A DNA stretch of 23,633 nt, from positions 1 through 23,633 of IMG/VR virus record IMGVR_UViG_3300036985_001460; one strand, 5' to 3'. The DNA comes from a virus. The position numbers and the translations under genes were made by a program. The notes under the pieces were generated by a model. The model was given only the letters and a program-made list of their open reading frames with translations. It did not search any database and was not told where the DNA came from. Position 1 is the stretch's first letter, and each line of letters begins with the position of its first letter. Of this stretch, positions 13,123-23,424 are shown piece by piece.

Positions 13123-15383
13123 TGCCTGCACAGTACCTGCTACCGTTTGTAAAAGGTCTTAATACTGACCAAGGTGTGATAACAGGGGATAGCGGGTTTA
13201 CCCGTGATGAGTCTAACGTTGTCTTGCAAAAGGATGGATCTAGGAAAGTAAGGCTAGGCCTGGACTATGAGTCCAGTGTACTGCAAGGCCTTACTGGGAC
13301 AGCCATTAATACAACTGCCTTCACAAGCTACACATGGGAAGCTGCCGGGAACAAAGACAAGACATTCATAGTAATGCAGCAAGGCTATAAATTGCATTTC
13401 TTTGACGCTGGATCTAGCAGTATTATCGCTGGCTTTCACAGTACAATAGAATTAACAACTACACCTTACTATAATACTACAACAGCCAGTGACTGCCGTG
13501 TAGAGTATGCACCTGGCAATGGCAGTCTGTTTATTGCTGGCCTTAAGTTTGAGCCTTGCAGGATTGGCTACAACGGCACTGCTCTTGATAAGGTTGATAT
13601 AGTCATTGAGACACGTGACTATTATGGCATCCCTGACGGTGTAGAGCCTGACACTAGGCCAACCAGCCTGTCAAACGATAACAAGTATAACCTTTTTAAT
13701 CAGGGTTGGTATCATAAAGCTAATAATCGCAGTGGTACTGTAGTTAACGTCATTGATGAGTTCTATACAAAAGAACTAGATTTTCCTGCTAAGATTTACC
13801 AGTGGTGGCGTGGCAAGCGTGAAGCTAACTATGGCCAGTTCTTCTCTGAAGATTTACGGAACATCTACTCAGGCCGCCTAGAAGCCCCTAAAGGCCATTT
13901 TGTAATTGATGTATTCAGACGTAATTACAGTAGGTCTGTGAAAACAAATACCACTACAAAGCAAGAATTTTTCGGTAACAGCGTTAACGGGCCTGCTGCA
14001 TTTGCTTATGTAAGCAAAGATGAAGAACGTAACAGGCCAGCAGCTGTAGCTTGGTATGCAGGCAGGCTGTTTTGGGCTGGTGCTATTTCAGATGTTGATG
14101 GTGCTCTAGCTAGCAGTCCTGACTTAACAGGTTACCTGTTCTACAGCCAAACAGTAAGGTCTGAGTTAGACTATGGTAAGTGCTACCAAGAAGCAGACCC
14201 TGCAAGTGAAGAAGATAGCGACCTTGTTGCATCCGATGGCGGTTACATGGTATTCCCAGGTGCAGGCCGTGTGCAAAAGATTGCTGTAATCATGGACAGC
14301 CTTATAGTGATGACTGATAAGCAAGTATTGGCTATAAGGGGTGGCGATGCAGGCTTTACTGCTGAAGAACAACAGTCATACAAAATATTAGATGTTGGCA
14401 TTGCAGGCCCAGGCTGTGCAGTAATAGCTGAAGGTAGCTTATTCTTGTGGGCTAAGGATGGTATTTACAGTTTAGGCTATAACGGGCAGTCAGGCGGCAT
14501 ATCAGCGCAGAACATAAGCTCAGGCAAAATACAAGATTATCTTACCCAAATAAACCCTATACAACAAGCTCATGTGCAGTCAGTGTATGACTCCCTCAAT
14601 AAAAAGGTCAGTTGGTGGTACAATTCTGACACCAGCTTTAATGGCGTACTAGACACAGGGAAGTTGGTCACAGAGCTTAGTTATGATATACTGTTACAGG
14701 CATTCAGTAAGAACGCACTAGCATCAAATAATAATTACCTTGCTACATCACCGTTCTATACAGTAAGCCCGCGTGTTAGCATTACAGCTAACAATGTGAC
14801 TTCAGGAGCTGACACAGTTGTATCAGGTTCTGACAATGTAACTGTAGGTGGTTCAGGTTACAGCTACACAGCTAACAAAGTTTTTATGTTCCTTATCAAT
14901 ACTTCAACAAGTACGCTAGGTGTGTCTTATTACAAGAATACAGCCTACAGAGACTACGGACTAACTACTTACACTGCATTCTTGCAGGGCAACAACGACA
15001 TACTTGGGGACGCAACAAGTAAAAAGTACCCTATATACTTTAGATGTCAATTTAGGCGAACTGAGACTGCTTTCATTAATAATGGGTCAGGCCAGCCTAC
15101 ACTAAACTTCCCTAGTAGCTGCAAGATGCAGGCTAAGTGGGACTATAGCGACTCTGATAACAGCGGGAAGTGGTCTACTGAACAAGAGATCTACCGCTTT
15201 ACTCGTGCTTATATGCCAGGGGCGATAGGCGATACTTTTGATTATGGTCAAGAGGTGATTACAACTAAAACTAAACTACTAGGCACTGGCCGTTCTTTGT
15301 CTATGAAGTTTTCAGCAGTGGCGGGTAAAGGCTTTCATTTACTAGGGTTTGGGTTTGAAGGAGTAGCTAATAATGCGTTATAA
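13122..15383 (+). CDS. Tail tubular protein B-like (nozzle)
   Basis: The 753-aa product is assigned as the T7 gp12-type nozzle that forms the distal tail tube. T7 gp12 is 794 aa. The N-terminus (LLPFVKGLNTDQGVI... then DESNVVLQKDGSRKVRLGLDYE, residues ~6-49) is the characteristic start of environmental podovirus nozzle proteins. The body is beta-rich with many Gly/Ser/Asn/Tyr residues and repeated short blades, consistent with a beta-propeller. Its start codon overlaps the previous stop, with AAGG about 6 bases before it. It ends 11 bases inside the next gene. Confidence 0.82.
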   Translation: MPAQYLLPFVKGLNTDQGVITGDSGFTRDESNVVLQKDGSRKVRLGLDYESSVLQGLTGTAINTTAFTSYTWEAAGNKDKTFIVMQQGYKLHFFDAGSSSIIAGFHSTIELTTTPYYNTTTASDCRVEYAPGNGSLFIAGLKFEPCRIGYNGTALDKVDIVIETRDYYGIPDGVEPDTRPTSLSNDNKYNLFNQGWYHKANNRSGTVVNVIDEFYTKELDFPAKIYQWWRGKREANYGQFFSEDLRNIYSGRLEAPKGHFVIDVFRRNYSRSVKTNTTTKQEFFGNSVNGPAAFAYVSKDEERNRPAAVAWYAGRLFWAGAISDVDGALASSPDLTGYLFYSQTVRSELDYGKCYQEADPASEEDSDLVASDGGYMVFPGAGRVQKIAVIMDSLIVMTDKQVLAIRGGDAGFTAEEQQSYKILDVGIAGPGCAVIAEGSLFLWAKDGIYSLGYNGQSGGISAQNISSGKIQDYLTQINPIQQAHVQSVYDSLNKKVSWWYNSDTSFNGVLDTGKLVTELSYDILLQAFSKNALASNNNYLATSPFYTVSPRVSITANNVTSGADTVVSGSDNVTVGGSGYSYTANKVFMFLINTSTSTLGVSYYKNTAYRDYGLTTYTAFLQGNNDILGDATSKKYPIYFRCQFRRTETAFINNGSGQPTLNFPSSCKMQAKWDYSDSDNSGKWSTEQEIYRFTRAYMPGAIGDTFDYGQEVITTKTKLLGTGRSLSMKFSAVAGKGFHLLGFGFEGVANNAL

Positions 15384-15681
15384 CTTATACCAAGACGAAG
15401 ATGTTACGCTTGATGTAGAAGAATTCAGAGGCGTTGCCTACCTGCACTGTGAAGTGTTTGGTAAATTCACAGTAAGTCGTTACAAGAAATTCCTTGTGAT
15501 CTTCACTTCTGCCCTTGAAGCTTTGAAGAGAGAGTACGCAGCTGTTAGGGCTGTGATCCAAGCTAGCAATAACAAACTAGCACGCTTTGCTGAGATGTTC
15601 CAATTCGAGAAAATAGGCTTTACCCCTAAAGACGGGAACAGACCTTCTTACCACATATATGAGGTGCAACGTTATGGGTGA
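15373..15681 (+). CDS. gp13-like protein with partial GNAT-type fold
   Basis: This is a 102-aa protein in the place of T7 gene 13, between the nozzle and the first ejection protein. Residues ~53-95 (REYAAVRAVIQASNNKLARFAEMFQFEKIGFTPKDG) follow the GNAT acetyltransferase C-terminal pattern 'Asn-x-x-a-x-r-f-x-e-x-x-G/q-F-e-x-x-G', seen in the T7 gp13/DUF2833 type. The N-terminal acetyl-CoA loop (Q/RxxGxG/A) is absent, so enzyme activity is doubtful. In T7, gp13 is needed for proper virion assembly. GAAGGAG precedes ATG 15373 at about 10 bases, and the start overlaps the nozzle gene by 11 bases. Confidence 0.65.
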   Translation: MRYNLYQDEDVTLDVEEFRGVAYLHCEVFGKFTVSRYKKFLVIFTSALEALKREYAAVRAVIQASNNKLARFAEMFQFEKIGFTPKDGNRPSYHIYEVQRYG

Positions 15682-16189
15682 CCCGATAACTGCTGTTCTA
15701 ATCGGCTCTGCTGTACTTGGCGTAGGCAGTGCAAGTCAACAACGTAAAGCGCAGAAAAAAGAAGGCCGCGAGCAGCAGAAGCTTGCAGCAATGGAAAACA
15801 ACAGACGTATACGTCAAGCACAAAGAGAGACCAGGCGAGCCAGGGCTGTTACAGAAGCTCAAGGCAGTATGGCTGGGCAGTTAGGTAGCAGTAGTGCTAT
15901 AGGTGTACTAGGTAACCTACAGAACCAATTGGCTAGTAATATCGAGTACATGGACAATGCAGCAGATTTAAATAATCGCGTGCAGAATGCCAGGCAAAAG
16001 AATGCTGACTGGGCCATGATTGGCCAGATGTCAGCTATGGCAGGCAGTGCAGCTTCCGCATTCGGCAAACCTGCTGGGCTTACTACCACAGCTACCACAA
16101 CTGCTAAGCCGGGTGTATCTAGTAGTAACTATACAACAACCCCAGCAATACAACGACCAACAGTTAATAGTTCCAGCACTTACGGGTAA
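15674..16189 (+). CDS. Internal virion (ejection) protein, T7 gp14-like
   Basis: T7 gp14 is ejected first and forms the outer-membrane part of the DNA delivery channel. This 171-aa protein matches in place, size and layout: an N-terminal hydrophobic segment (AVLIGSAVLGVGSA, residues 6-19), then a strongly basic Gln/Lys/Arg-rich helix (QQRKAQKKEGREQQ and RRIRQAQRETRRARA), and an Ala/Ser/Thr-rich C-terminus. ATG 15659 lies upstream in frame, but GAGGTG (15661-15666) fits ATG 15674, which I use. The start overlaps the end of the gp13-like gene by 8 bases. Confidence 0.75.
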   Translation: MGDPITAVLIGSAVLGVGSASQQRKAQKKEGREQQKLAAMENNRRIRQAQRETRRARAVTEAQGSMAGQLGSSSAIGVLGNLQNQLASNIEYMDNAADLNNRVQNARQKNADWAMIGQMSAMAGSAASAFGKPAGLTTTATTTAKPGVSSSNYTTTPAIQRPTVNSSSTYG

Positions 16190-16194
16190 AATTG

Positions 16195-19100
16195 ATGTCA
16201 TACTTTGGTGATGAAGTAACGCAAGCTGATGTAGATTACATTTTCAACGACAAGCCTTACAGGCCTGTTGTAGACCTTCGTGAGCAGTTCTATGCTGACC
16301 TAGCCACCAGACAACCACAAGCCTACAGACGCATGCAAGATGAAGCTGCTGTAGGTGTAGATACGACCTACCAGACACTGACTGCTGATGCTACGTCTGA
16401 ACGTAAGATGGCCTTAAACAAAGGCTTGCAAAGTGCCTTATTGGCTGCGCCTGTAGAAGAGGCCCAAGGCATTGTAGACAGCTTTTCTGATAAAGCTAAC
16501 CAACCTTTAACAATGCGTGAAATGTTCTTCGAGCAACAAGGGATTGAGTTAAAGGACGACTTAGAAGTAGCTAGAAACCTGCTGTCTGAAACGTCCGCTA
16601 AAATTCCTACCAACTTAATTAACCGCTCTAAAGCTAGAGCTACAACCAGCCAAATAGGTGCAGGTGCAGACCCTGGCAGCCTTATAGCTGAAGCAGGCAG
16701 GGAACAAGCCTATTTTGAAGGTTCAGACAAACCGGGGCAGCAAGCTTTCATACAAGAAGAGCAGGATATAGCGTCAGCTCAAGGTGGCCTAATAAGGTCA
16801 ATGCCAGCCTTCACTATGGCGTGGATGTCACAAGCTGCTAAAGAAGTAACTGGTGAGCAATCTTACCTTTATGGGAATGCTGTGGAAGCCCTGGCTGCTC
16901 ACATCTACTACAGCCCTGATCGCGCTAAAGCTACAGAAGCAGTTATTACCAGTGTACGTAAGCACAGCGGTCTGCTAGGTGAAAATGAGTTTGATGTAGC
17001 CTCTACACTAGACTTAGTTAATGACTATGTGGGTAAGATTGATGAAGGCACCACTGAAGAGTGGGGTGCTAAACTGCAAAACTTCATGCTTAACACTTTT
17101 GCTATTATAGACTTTGTACCTGACTGGGTGCCTAACTTTAACAAGACCATTAAGACAGCTAAAGCTAACAGTGCAGCAGCCCCTTTAGGGCGTGGTATTG
17201 ACACCCCTTTGGGTGATATAGCTGCAAATGATAAAGCGGCTGGTGACATACTAGCTAGCGCTGTATTGCAAGAACCTAGTGGCCAAGCAGGTAATGTATT
17301 AGGTGTAACTAAAGAGCAAGCTGCTATAAACAGTGTACCGGGCTTTGAGTATGACGGCCTGCGTGTAGCTGGGCAAGATGGCACTAAAGAGCTTAAAGAT
17401 AACGTAGCTGTGGCACTTGCTACTGCTGAGGACATTACACCTGCAAGCTTATACCAGTTTGTAGATGCCGCTAAACAAGAAAAGCAATTAGAAGGTGTGT
17501 TAACACAATTACCTAAAGACGGCCAATTACCGCCTTACCAATCTGACCTTACTTTAAGTGTCTTCAAGAAATCTGATGACGGCTTTTTAAGGTATGGCTC
17601 TGTATATGGTAAAGCAGACGGTTCAAGCTTTGCGTCTTATGACGAGGCTTTAGCAGCTTCACAAGGTATTAGGCAACAGTTCGGTGCTGGCCCTTTTGAG
17701 ACTGAAGGTGTGACTGTACTTGAACGTGTTGGGAGTGGCAATACCTGGTCAACCATTACAGGCGCACCAACTGAAGGTGCAGAGTTTAAAGTGCAGTTAG
17801 ATGTTAAGCAGCGTATGCGTTGGGATACTGACCATGTAATACCTGAAGCGGCTGTAACCCCAGCTTTGTTTGGTACCAGGTACTTTCAGAATATCCACTC
17901 AACGTTATCTAGTGACTATGTTACCGCTCTAACAGTGTCTAATGAACGTGCTTCTAGGCTACAGTCAGACATACTACGTATCAATGAGCCTATGTTTAAG
18001 TTGAACGAGTTTAAGAAGCAAGGTGTACTTAAAGCTATTGTAGACGGTGGGGAACAAGAGCGGGTATTTAACGACACTGAACTTGTGGCTATGTATAAAC
18101 TAGACCAAGACCAAATACATGCCTACCACTCTGAGAGAGCTATGTGGGATGTTATACACCAAATAAAGAACAAAGAAGAGTACACCACCAAACTGTCTGA
18201 AGGTTATGTGCGCCTTAAGTCTGATGCAGACGACGGTACACAGGCTATTGATACCATGGGTAAGGCTGTTGACTTAAGTAACTTCACGGGCGTAGAGAAG
18301 GTCGCTGTGATAGATAGAGGCCAGGTTACTGTTGTAACAAGAGCAGAAGCTGACCAGTTCAAACAGCAAGGCTACCAGGCTTATGCCTTAGCTGACGTGC
18401 ATAATGCGGCTGGTGAGAAGCGCTACAAGTTTATGATGGCTAAGCCTACAGAGCATGTGCAGCCATTGCCTGAGCAGATGCTGCCGTACCGTAAAGGGTA
18501 CTATTACAAAATAAACAAAGGTAAGTACTTTATTGAAAAAGAGTTCCAAGGTGAACTGAATGGTGTTGCTCACAGCTTTAAGCGTGCTGTTGCTATTGCT
18601 GACAGCCCTGCTGCTGCTGAAATGGCAGTTAAGCAAGGCATAGGAACGGGCTACAAGGTAGACGAGAACCTTGTGAACAACCATGACTTCGCTAACTGGA
18701 TTGAAATTAACACGCCTACCACAGGCTACTGGTACTCTGCAAGGCAGCCACAAATGCCTACATACAGTGTGGACATGGCTAACCAATTACAACGTGTGAC
18801 CAGTAAGTCTGAAGACCCTTTGTCTGCGGCAGAAGCTGCTGCTGCTAAAGTTAGTAACTTTGTTGCGTGGCGTGACACAATCAAAACATACGAGCAATTA
18901 CACAAGAACACCTACCCTGAACTTTGGACAAGTGATGGTGCAAGGTCTTTGTACTTAGGAACGCAAGCAGCTGACAACACTGCACGTGTAAGAGCTGCCA
19001 ATGCTATGTTTGAGCACATGACCAGTTTGACAGGCTATGCTAGCCAAGTTGACGCTACTTGGAATAACTGGATGGTGTCTATGGATAAGCTATTCAGTAA

Positions 19101-20943
19101 CCACAGGCTAGGACAACACACATCTAAACTGTTCCTTGATGCAGGTGTTAAAGCTAACCCTGCCAGGTTATTAACTAGCGGTACTTACTACACACAAGTT
19201 GTTTCTGCCCCTTTCAGGCAGTTCTTACTTAACATTCTGACACCTACCCTATACGCAGGTGTTGCACCTGTAACCTGGGCTAAGTCTATTAAAGAGGCTT
19301 ACTTTGTTTACGCCAAGCTTACAGGCGGGCACTTACCTTTACGCAGCGTGCAGATTGATAATGCATTACGTACAACTGGTGGAGGTGTTGTTGATGACAT
19401 TACAGAAGTAGCCAGACAGTTCGTAAAGACAGGTAAGACTGAAACAGTTGATAGCCATGTCCAACTGCACAATGAAATGCTAAAAGCCTTTAAAGGCGGT
19501 TCTGACACTAAAGCAGAAGCGCTGTTCAGGGAGTCTGTTAAGCCTCTCAACAAGGTCGTTGGTTTTGTTAGAGAACAAGGGGTTGTGAAAGGTGAATTAT
19601 TTAATAAGGTGTTTAGTTTTGTTTTCTCTAAGAACATGCTGCAAGCTGACAAGAAAGTCCCTCTTAAAGGTAATTGGTATGACAAGGCCAATCTAGAGCG
19701 TATCAGTAACAAAGCTAACCAATTAGGTTTAGATATGACTAAAGTTGGTGCTTATGCTTACCAAGGCGGGCTTGCTAGACCTCTTACCCAGTTCTTAGGT
19801 GTGATGCACCAAGCTATGGGCGTATTGGTGCCTAAAATACCTGGTGTAGTGCGTGGCAACAGAGCTTACGATGGCAAGCGTGCTGCTGTACTGCTCGGCC
19901 TTTTCTCTCTATGGGGCGCACAGGGCCTGCCATTCAGTCCTGACGAGCTTATTAATGGCGTACTAAGGCAGCAGCTAGAAGATAATGGCATTGACCTGTC
20001 TGTATTAGACAACGGCACATCTTATGCTTTAATGGAAATACTGCTAAGGGGTGCACTGGGGGCTTCATTTGCTGAAGTTATGCGCCTAGCTACTGGCCAA
20101 GAAGAGTCTGTTACTTCTGAATTTAGCGGGGTTATTAGCCCTGTAGCTTCCGGTGCCAACCCTTTCGTAGAGCGCCTACTTACCTCAGAAGGTACTTTGC
20201 TTGAGCTGCTAGCAGGGCCTAGTTTGAATTTTGTAAACAATGTCAGTGCAGCTGCTACAAGTACAAGGCTGCTAATGTACGGCTATAAGCCTGATGAGCT
20301 TAGCTTGGAAAAGCTAAAAGACATTGCAGTAACTTGGGCAGGCATACTACCTAGCTTCTCAAACTATATGCAGGCTTCTGCCTCTATTAAGTACAAGCAG
20401 GTCGTGGATGACTATTACAGCTTCAGTAAAAAAGATGTGCGTCTGCAATCTAACATGGGTGAGCAGCTTATAAAAGCTTTTGTAGGCATTAAGCCTGGCA
20501 ATGAACAGACCTTTTACGACATGATAGGCGATAATAAAAAGATGGAAGAGGACGCAAAACAGGATGTTAATGTTATTAAAGGTATGTGGTTGCGTATAGC
20601 TACAGATAACACATTGACAGACGAGCAAAAACAAGCTAAAATTGCAGGCATCAGCAGTGTACTAAGTAATAACCAATTATATAACAATAAGATACTAGAC
20701 ACACTGGCAGTTGAGCTTGTTAATGACAACACATTAGAGCCTATTGTTACTGCTTTCATTACTAAAAACCTACTAGACACACCTGAAAAGTCCATAACTG
20801 CTACCGAAAGGGAGTTGGACAGGTTCTTCTTAGGGCACCCTTTAGTACCTAAAGAAACTCAAATAAAAATACGTGAGATGGTTAAGACATACGCTGAAGA
20901 CGCTAGAGCTGCAATAGAGTTAAATAATGCCACAACAAATTGA
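16195..20943 (+). CDS. Large internal virion (ejection) protein, T7 gp16-like
   Basis: This 1582-aa protein is the largest in the window. It occupies the place of the T7 gp15/gp16 ejection proteins, which line the channel across the envelope and help pull DNA in. It is mostly helical and polar, with a few hydrophobic stretches in the C-terminal third (around residues 1003-1030, VSAPFRQFLLNILTPTLYAG, and 1230-1250, AVLLGLFSLWGAQGLPF). T7 gp16 (1318 aa) has an N-terminal lytic transglycosylase; I cannot find such a motif here, and a separate lysozyme gene follows later. ATG 16195 is preferred to TTG 16192; the ribosome site (GGGTAAAA) is weak. It overlaps the next gene by 17 bases. Confidence 0.78.
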   Translation: MSYFGDEVTQADVDYIFNDKPYRPVVDLREQFYADLATRQPQAYRRMQDEAAVGVDTTYQTLTADATSERKMALNKGLQSALLAAPVEEAQGIVDSFSDKANQPLTMREMFFEQQGIELKDDLEVARNLLSETSAKIPTNLINRSKARATTSQIGAGADPGSLIAEAGREQAYFEGSDKPGQQAFIQEEQDIASAQGGLIRSMPAFTMAWMSQAAKEVTGEQSYLYGNAVEALAAHIYYSPDRAKATEAVITSVRKHSGLLGENEFDVASTLDLVNDYVGKIDEGTTEEWGAKLQNFMLNTFAIIDFVPDWVPNFNKTIKTAKANSAAAPLGRGIDTPLGDIAANDKAAGDILASAVLQEPSGQAGNVLGVTKEQAAINSVPGFEYDGLRVAGQDGTKELKDNVAVALATAEDITPASLYQFVDAAKQEKQLEGVLTQLPKDGQLPPYQSDLTLSVFKKSDDGFLRYGSVYGKADGSSFASYDEALAASQGIRQQFGAGPFETEGVTVLERVGSGNTWSTITGAPTEGAEFKVQLDVKQRMRWDTDHVIPEAAVTPALFGTRYFQNIHSTLSSDYVTALTVSNERASRLQSDILRINEPMFKLNEFKKQGVLKAIVDGGEQERVFNDTELVAMYKLDQDQIHAYHSERAMWDVIHQIKNKEEYTTKLSEGYVRLKSDADDGTQAIDTMGKAVDLSNFTGVEKVAVIDRGQVTVVTRAEADQFKQQGYQAYALADVHNAAGEKRYKFMMAKPTEHVQPLPEQMLPYRKGYYYKINKGKYFIEKEFQGELNGVAHSFKRAVAIADSPAAAEMAVKQGIGTGYKVDENLVNNHDFANWIEINTPTTGYWYSARQPQMPTYSVDMANQLQRVTSKSEDPLSAAEAAAAKVSNFVAWRDTIKTYEQLHKNTYPELWTSDGARSLYLGTQAADNTARVRAANAMFEHMTSLTGYASQVDATWNNWMVSMDKLFSNHRLGQHTSKLFLDAGVKANPARLLTSGTYYTQVVSAPFRQFLLNILTPTLYAGVAPVTWAKSIKEAYFVYAKLTGGHLPLRSVQIDNALRTTGGGVVDDITEVARQFVKTGKTETVDSHVQLHNEMLKAFKGGSDTKAEALFRESVKPLNKVVGFVREQGVVKGELFNKVFSFVFSKNMLQADKKVPLKGNWYDKANLERISNKANQLGLDMTKVGAYAYQGGLARPLTQFLGVMHQAMGVLVPKIPGVVRGNRAYDGKRAAVLLGLFSLWGAQGLPFSPDELINGVLRQQLEDNGIDLSVLDNGTSYALMEILLRGALGASFAEVMRLATGQEESVTSEFSGVISPVASGANPFVERLLTSEGTLLELLAGPSLNFVNNVSAAATSTRLLMYGYKPDELSLEKLKDIAVTWAGILPSFSNYMQASASIKYKQVVDDYYSFSKKDVRLQSNMGEQLIKAFVGIKPGNEQTFYDMIGDNKKMEEDAKQDVNVIKGMWLRIATDNTLTDEQKQAKIAGISSVLSNNQLYNNKILDTLAVELVNDNTLEPIVTAFITKNLLDTPEKSITATERELDRFFLGHPLVPKETQIKIREMVKTYAEDARAAIELNNATTN

Positions 20944-22708
20944 CCTCAATCAGATCCAATACCAAGCTGCACAAGTAAGGCCTGTTGATAATAGCGCCTT
21001 TGTAAATGCTACCAGCAATCTTATTGATGTTGGTGCTCTACTGCAAGAGCGTAGTGCTTTCAAATCTTTACAGAAAGACGTGTCTAGCCTTGAGCAGGAC
21101 TACCAGAACGAGAAGCAGGCAGATGCTACAGCATTTGCTGACGTGCGTGCACAGCTAGCTAATGGCACTAAAGCTGACAGTGACACTGCTGAACTACAAG
21201 CACACGCTGTTAAGCTGGCTAACAAACTCAGGCAAGGTGGTAATAGCCTTGACTACGTGACCAAATTGCAGTTAGCGACCAAGCAAGCTAAGATGCGTGC
21301 ACCATGGGCAGCAGACAAGCTAGAAGCGACTTTCCAGCAATATGTGGGTAGTGAAGGTAGCAGTATGATATATACTGACTACCAGGTTAGTCAAAAGCTG
21401 CAACAGCAGTACCAGCAACAACTGCTTAGCGATGCCTCTGAAATGGGCTTACACCCAGCCGACCCTTTCTTAGAGCAGAAAGTATTACAAGGTAAAGCTG
21501 AAGCCTACAAATTAAAAACAGACATGCAGAAAATGCAGGCTGTTGGTGCATCAGATGAGCTAGTGTCTAGGTCTGTAATTAATGCATCTATTACAGGTAT
21601 TGACAACCAAATAGAGTCAGTTATAGCTGCTGCTGTAGCGCAGTATGGCAGCCTTGATATGGTACCAGTAGAGCAGCAGGCTATGTACGTACAACAACTT
21701 GCACAGCTTAAAGCTAATGCACGCCTGAGTATCGAGAACTCTGTAACCCGTAGTGGACTTATTAAGCCTGACAAAGAGCACCTGAACAGTATGGTGGCAT
21801 CTTTTACAAGTAAGGTTGACTTGATGACTGATATGATTAATGGGAAAGTATCTTCAGATATTATAAAGAACGGTTATAGTATTGCTGAGAACGGTGTAAT
21901 GCTTGACCTTTACAAGAAAGACGTCAACCTATTTAAAGCTGTATCACTTATGGCTAAAGCGCCTAACGCGCCTTTCTCAAGCTCTGTACAGAATGCAAAG
22001 CTTGGCGGCCAGATGATTAACTTTATTAATGGCGAATACCCTACAGATGCTAAAGAACGCAATGCAACTGTGAGCGCAATTACGTCAGCAATGCAGCACA
22101 AAGATACAGCACCAGAAACACAAGCACAATTAGGTTCGGCTATTGTAGATGCCCTTGACAAAGGGGTAAGGTCTCCTGGCACTATGACTGTGGCTGACAG
22201 AGATATACTGATTGACGCATACCGTAACCCAAGGAATAAGCCTGTATTTGAACAGGATCCTAAGTCATTACAGGTGTTAGAACGTGCTATACAGCATAAG
22301 CTATACCAAGAAATACCAAGTGTGCTAAAAGAGCGTTATGAACCTACTGAGCTAAAGCAAGTGCAAGCTAATGTAGCCCCTAGTGGTGCAGTACAGTTCG
22401 TACCTTTAAGGGCAGAAGGTGGTGACTTTGACAAGGCTAGTGCTATTGCCAGTGAACTGAATAGGCATGTTGCCCCCAGGGTAAACAAGGCTTTAGACAC
22501 ATGGGCTGCTTATAGTGGGGCACAAGGTAAGATTACTATTAACCCTTATACTAAACTGAAAGGTTTAATGCCTGTGCTAGGTGTTGAAGATGTTGTTATA
22601 CAACGTCAAACAAGCCCACAACAAACAAGCCAGCCAGCAAGTAAACCTGCAATACGGCGTGTTGTAAGGAAAGCAGACGGCACCGGCTTTATGTATGAGG
22701 AGCAGTAA
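20927..22708 (+). CDS. Internal core/ejection protein, T7 gp15-like
   Basis: The 593-aa protein is soluble, without membrane helices, and very rich in Gln, Ala and Lys, with long coiled-coil-like stretches (SAFKSLQKDVSSLEQDY at ~43-59 and VSQKLQQQYQQQLLSDASEM at ~149-168). These features and its place next to the gp16-like gene fit a T7 gp15-type core protein (747 aa), which multimerises into a tube after ejection. The start at 20927 lies within the previous gene and has only a weak GAG site, suggesting coupling. The stop forms TAATG with the lysozyme gene. The gp16-like gene precedes the gp15-like one, the reverse of T7, so the two roles could be swapped. Confidence 0.65.
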   Translation: MPQQIDLNQIQYQAAQVRPVDNSAFVNATSNLIDVGALLQERSAFKSLQKDVSSLEQDYQNEKQADATAFADVRAQLANGTKADSDTAELQAHAVKLANKLRQGGNSLDYVTKLQLATKQAKMRAPWAADKLEATFQQYVGSEGSSMIYTDYQVSQKLQQQYQQQLLSDASEMGLHPADPFLEQKVLQGKAEAYKLKTDMQKMQAVGASDELVSRSVINASITGIDNQIESVIAAAVAQYGSLDMVPVEQQAMYVQQLAQLKANARLSIENSVTRSGLIKPDKEHLNSMVASFTSKVDLMTDMINGKVSSDIIKNGYSIAENGVMLDLYKKDVNLFKAVSLMAKAPNAPFSSSVQNAKLGGQMINFINGEYPTDAKERNATVSAITSAMQHKDTAPETQAQLGSAIVDALDKGVRSPGTMTVADRDILIDAYRNPRNKPVFEQDPKSLQVLERAIQHKLYQEIPSVLKERYEPTELKQVQANVAPSGAVQFVPLRAEGGDFDKASAIASELNRHVAPRVNKALDTWAAYSGAQGKITINPYTKLKGLMPVLGVEDVVIQRQTSPQQTSQPASKPAIRRVVRKADGTGFMYEEQ

Positions 22709-23424
22709 TGCCTACTATAGAATACCAAGGCCAGCAATATGAATTCCCTGATGATGCAAGTGATGATGAAATCTTTGACTTCTTAGGGCAAGATCCTGCT
22801 AATACTGATGATGTCCCTGAACCTTTACTACCTGATGGCACTACTGACTATATAAAGCAGAATGAAGGGTACAGGGCAAGCCCTTATAAAGACAGTTTAG
22901 GTATACGCACCATAGGCTATGGTTTTAACCTACAAGACCAGGCTAACCAGGCACTAGCACAAAGGTTAGGTGTTAAGTTTGACAAGCCTTTGAATACACA
23001 AGATGCAGACAAGCTATTTAAGCACAGTATTATTGCAGCAGAGGACGCTTTACGTAACCTTGACTCCAAGTATGACAATAGGCCAGACGCTGTTAAGAAA
23101 GCTTTACTAGACATGTCCTATAATTTAGGGGCTAACCGTTTAGGTGAGTTTGAAGATATGTTTGCTGCTGTAAAAACAGGTGACTATAAGCAAGCTGGCT
23201 ATGAAGTTATGAAATCTTTATACGCATCCCAACTACCTGTAAGGGCACGTAACAACGCCAAGCTTTTACTGCAAGCAGCCGCTGCAAGGCCTACCGACCA
23301 GCGTTATGCAGCACAACAACCTGCTGCACCCAGCTATAGTGAAGGTGACTATGTTGACGAAGAGGGTAACCAGTTCTACGTAGATTTTGATGGGCAAGTT
23401 AACCTTGCTAGGTACGCACCATGA
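22708..23424 (+). CDS. T4-type lysozyme (GH24) with virion-protein N-terminal extension
   Basis: This enzyme cleaves the glycan strands of peptidoglycan. The catalytic triad of T4 lysozyme is present with exact spacing: Glu53 (NEGYRASPY), Asp62 (KDSLG) and Thr68 (TIGYG), as in T4 Glu11/Asp20/Thr26. The lysozyme fold runs from about residue 46 to 195. Before it lies a 30-residue segment ([23 protein letters not shown]) of a type common at the start of virion structural proteins. After it comes an acidic/aromatic tail. There is no signal peptide. Placed among ejection-protein genes rather than beside a holin, it is probably a virion-associated enzyme that opens the wall at infection; a second role in lysis is possible. 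GAGGAG is 6 bases before the start. Confidence 0.88.
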   Translation: MPTIEYQGQQYEFPDDASDDEIFDFLGQDPANTDDVPEPLLPDGTTDYIKQNEGYRASPYKDSLGIRTIGYGFNLQDQANQALAQRLGVKFDKPLNTQDADKLFKHSIIAAEDALRNLDSKYDNRPDAVKKALLDMSYNLGANRLGEFEDMFAAVKTGDYKQAGYEVMKSLYASQLPVRARNNAKLLLQAAAARPTDQRYAAQQPAAPSYSEGDYVDEEGNQFYVDFDGQVNLARYAP

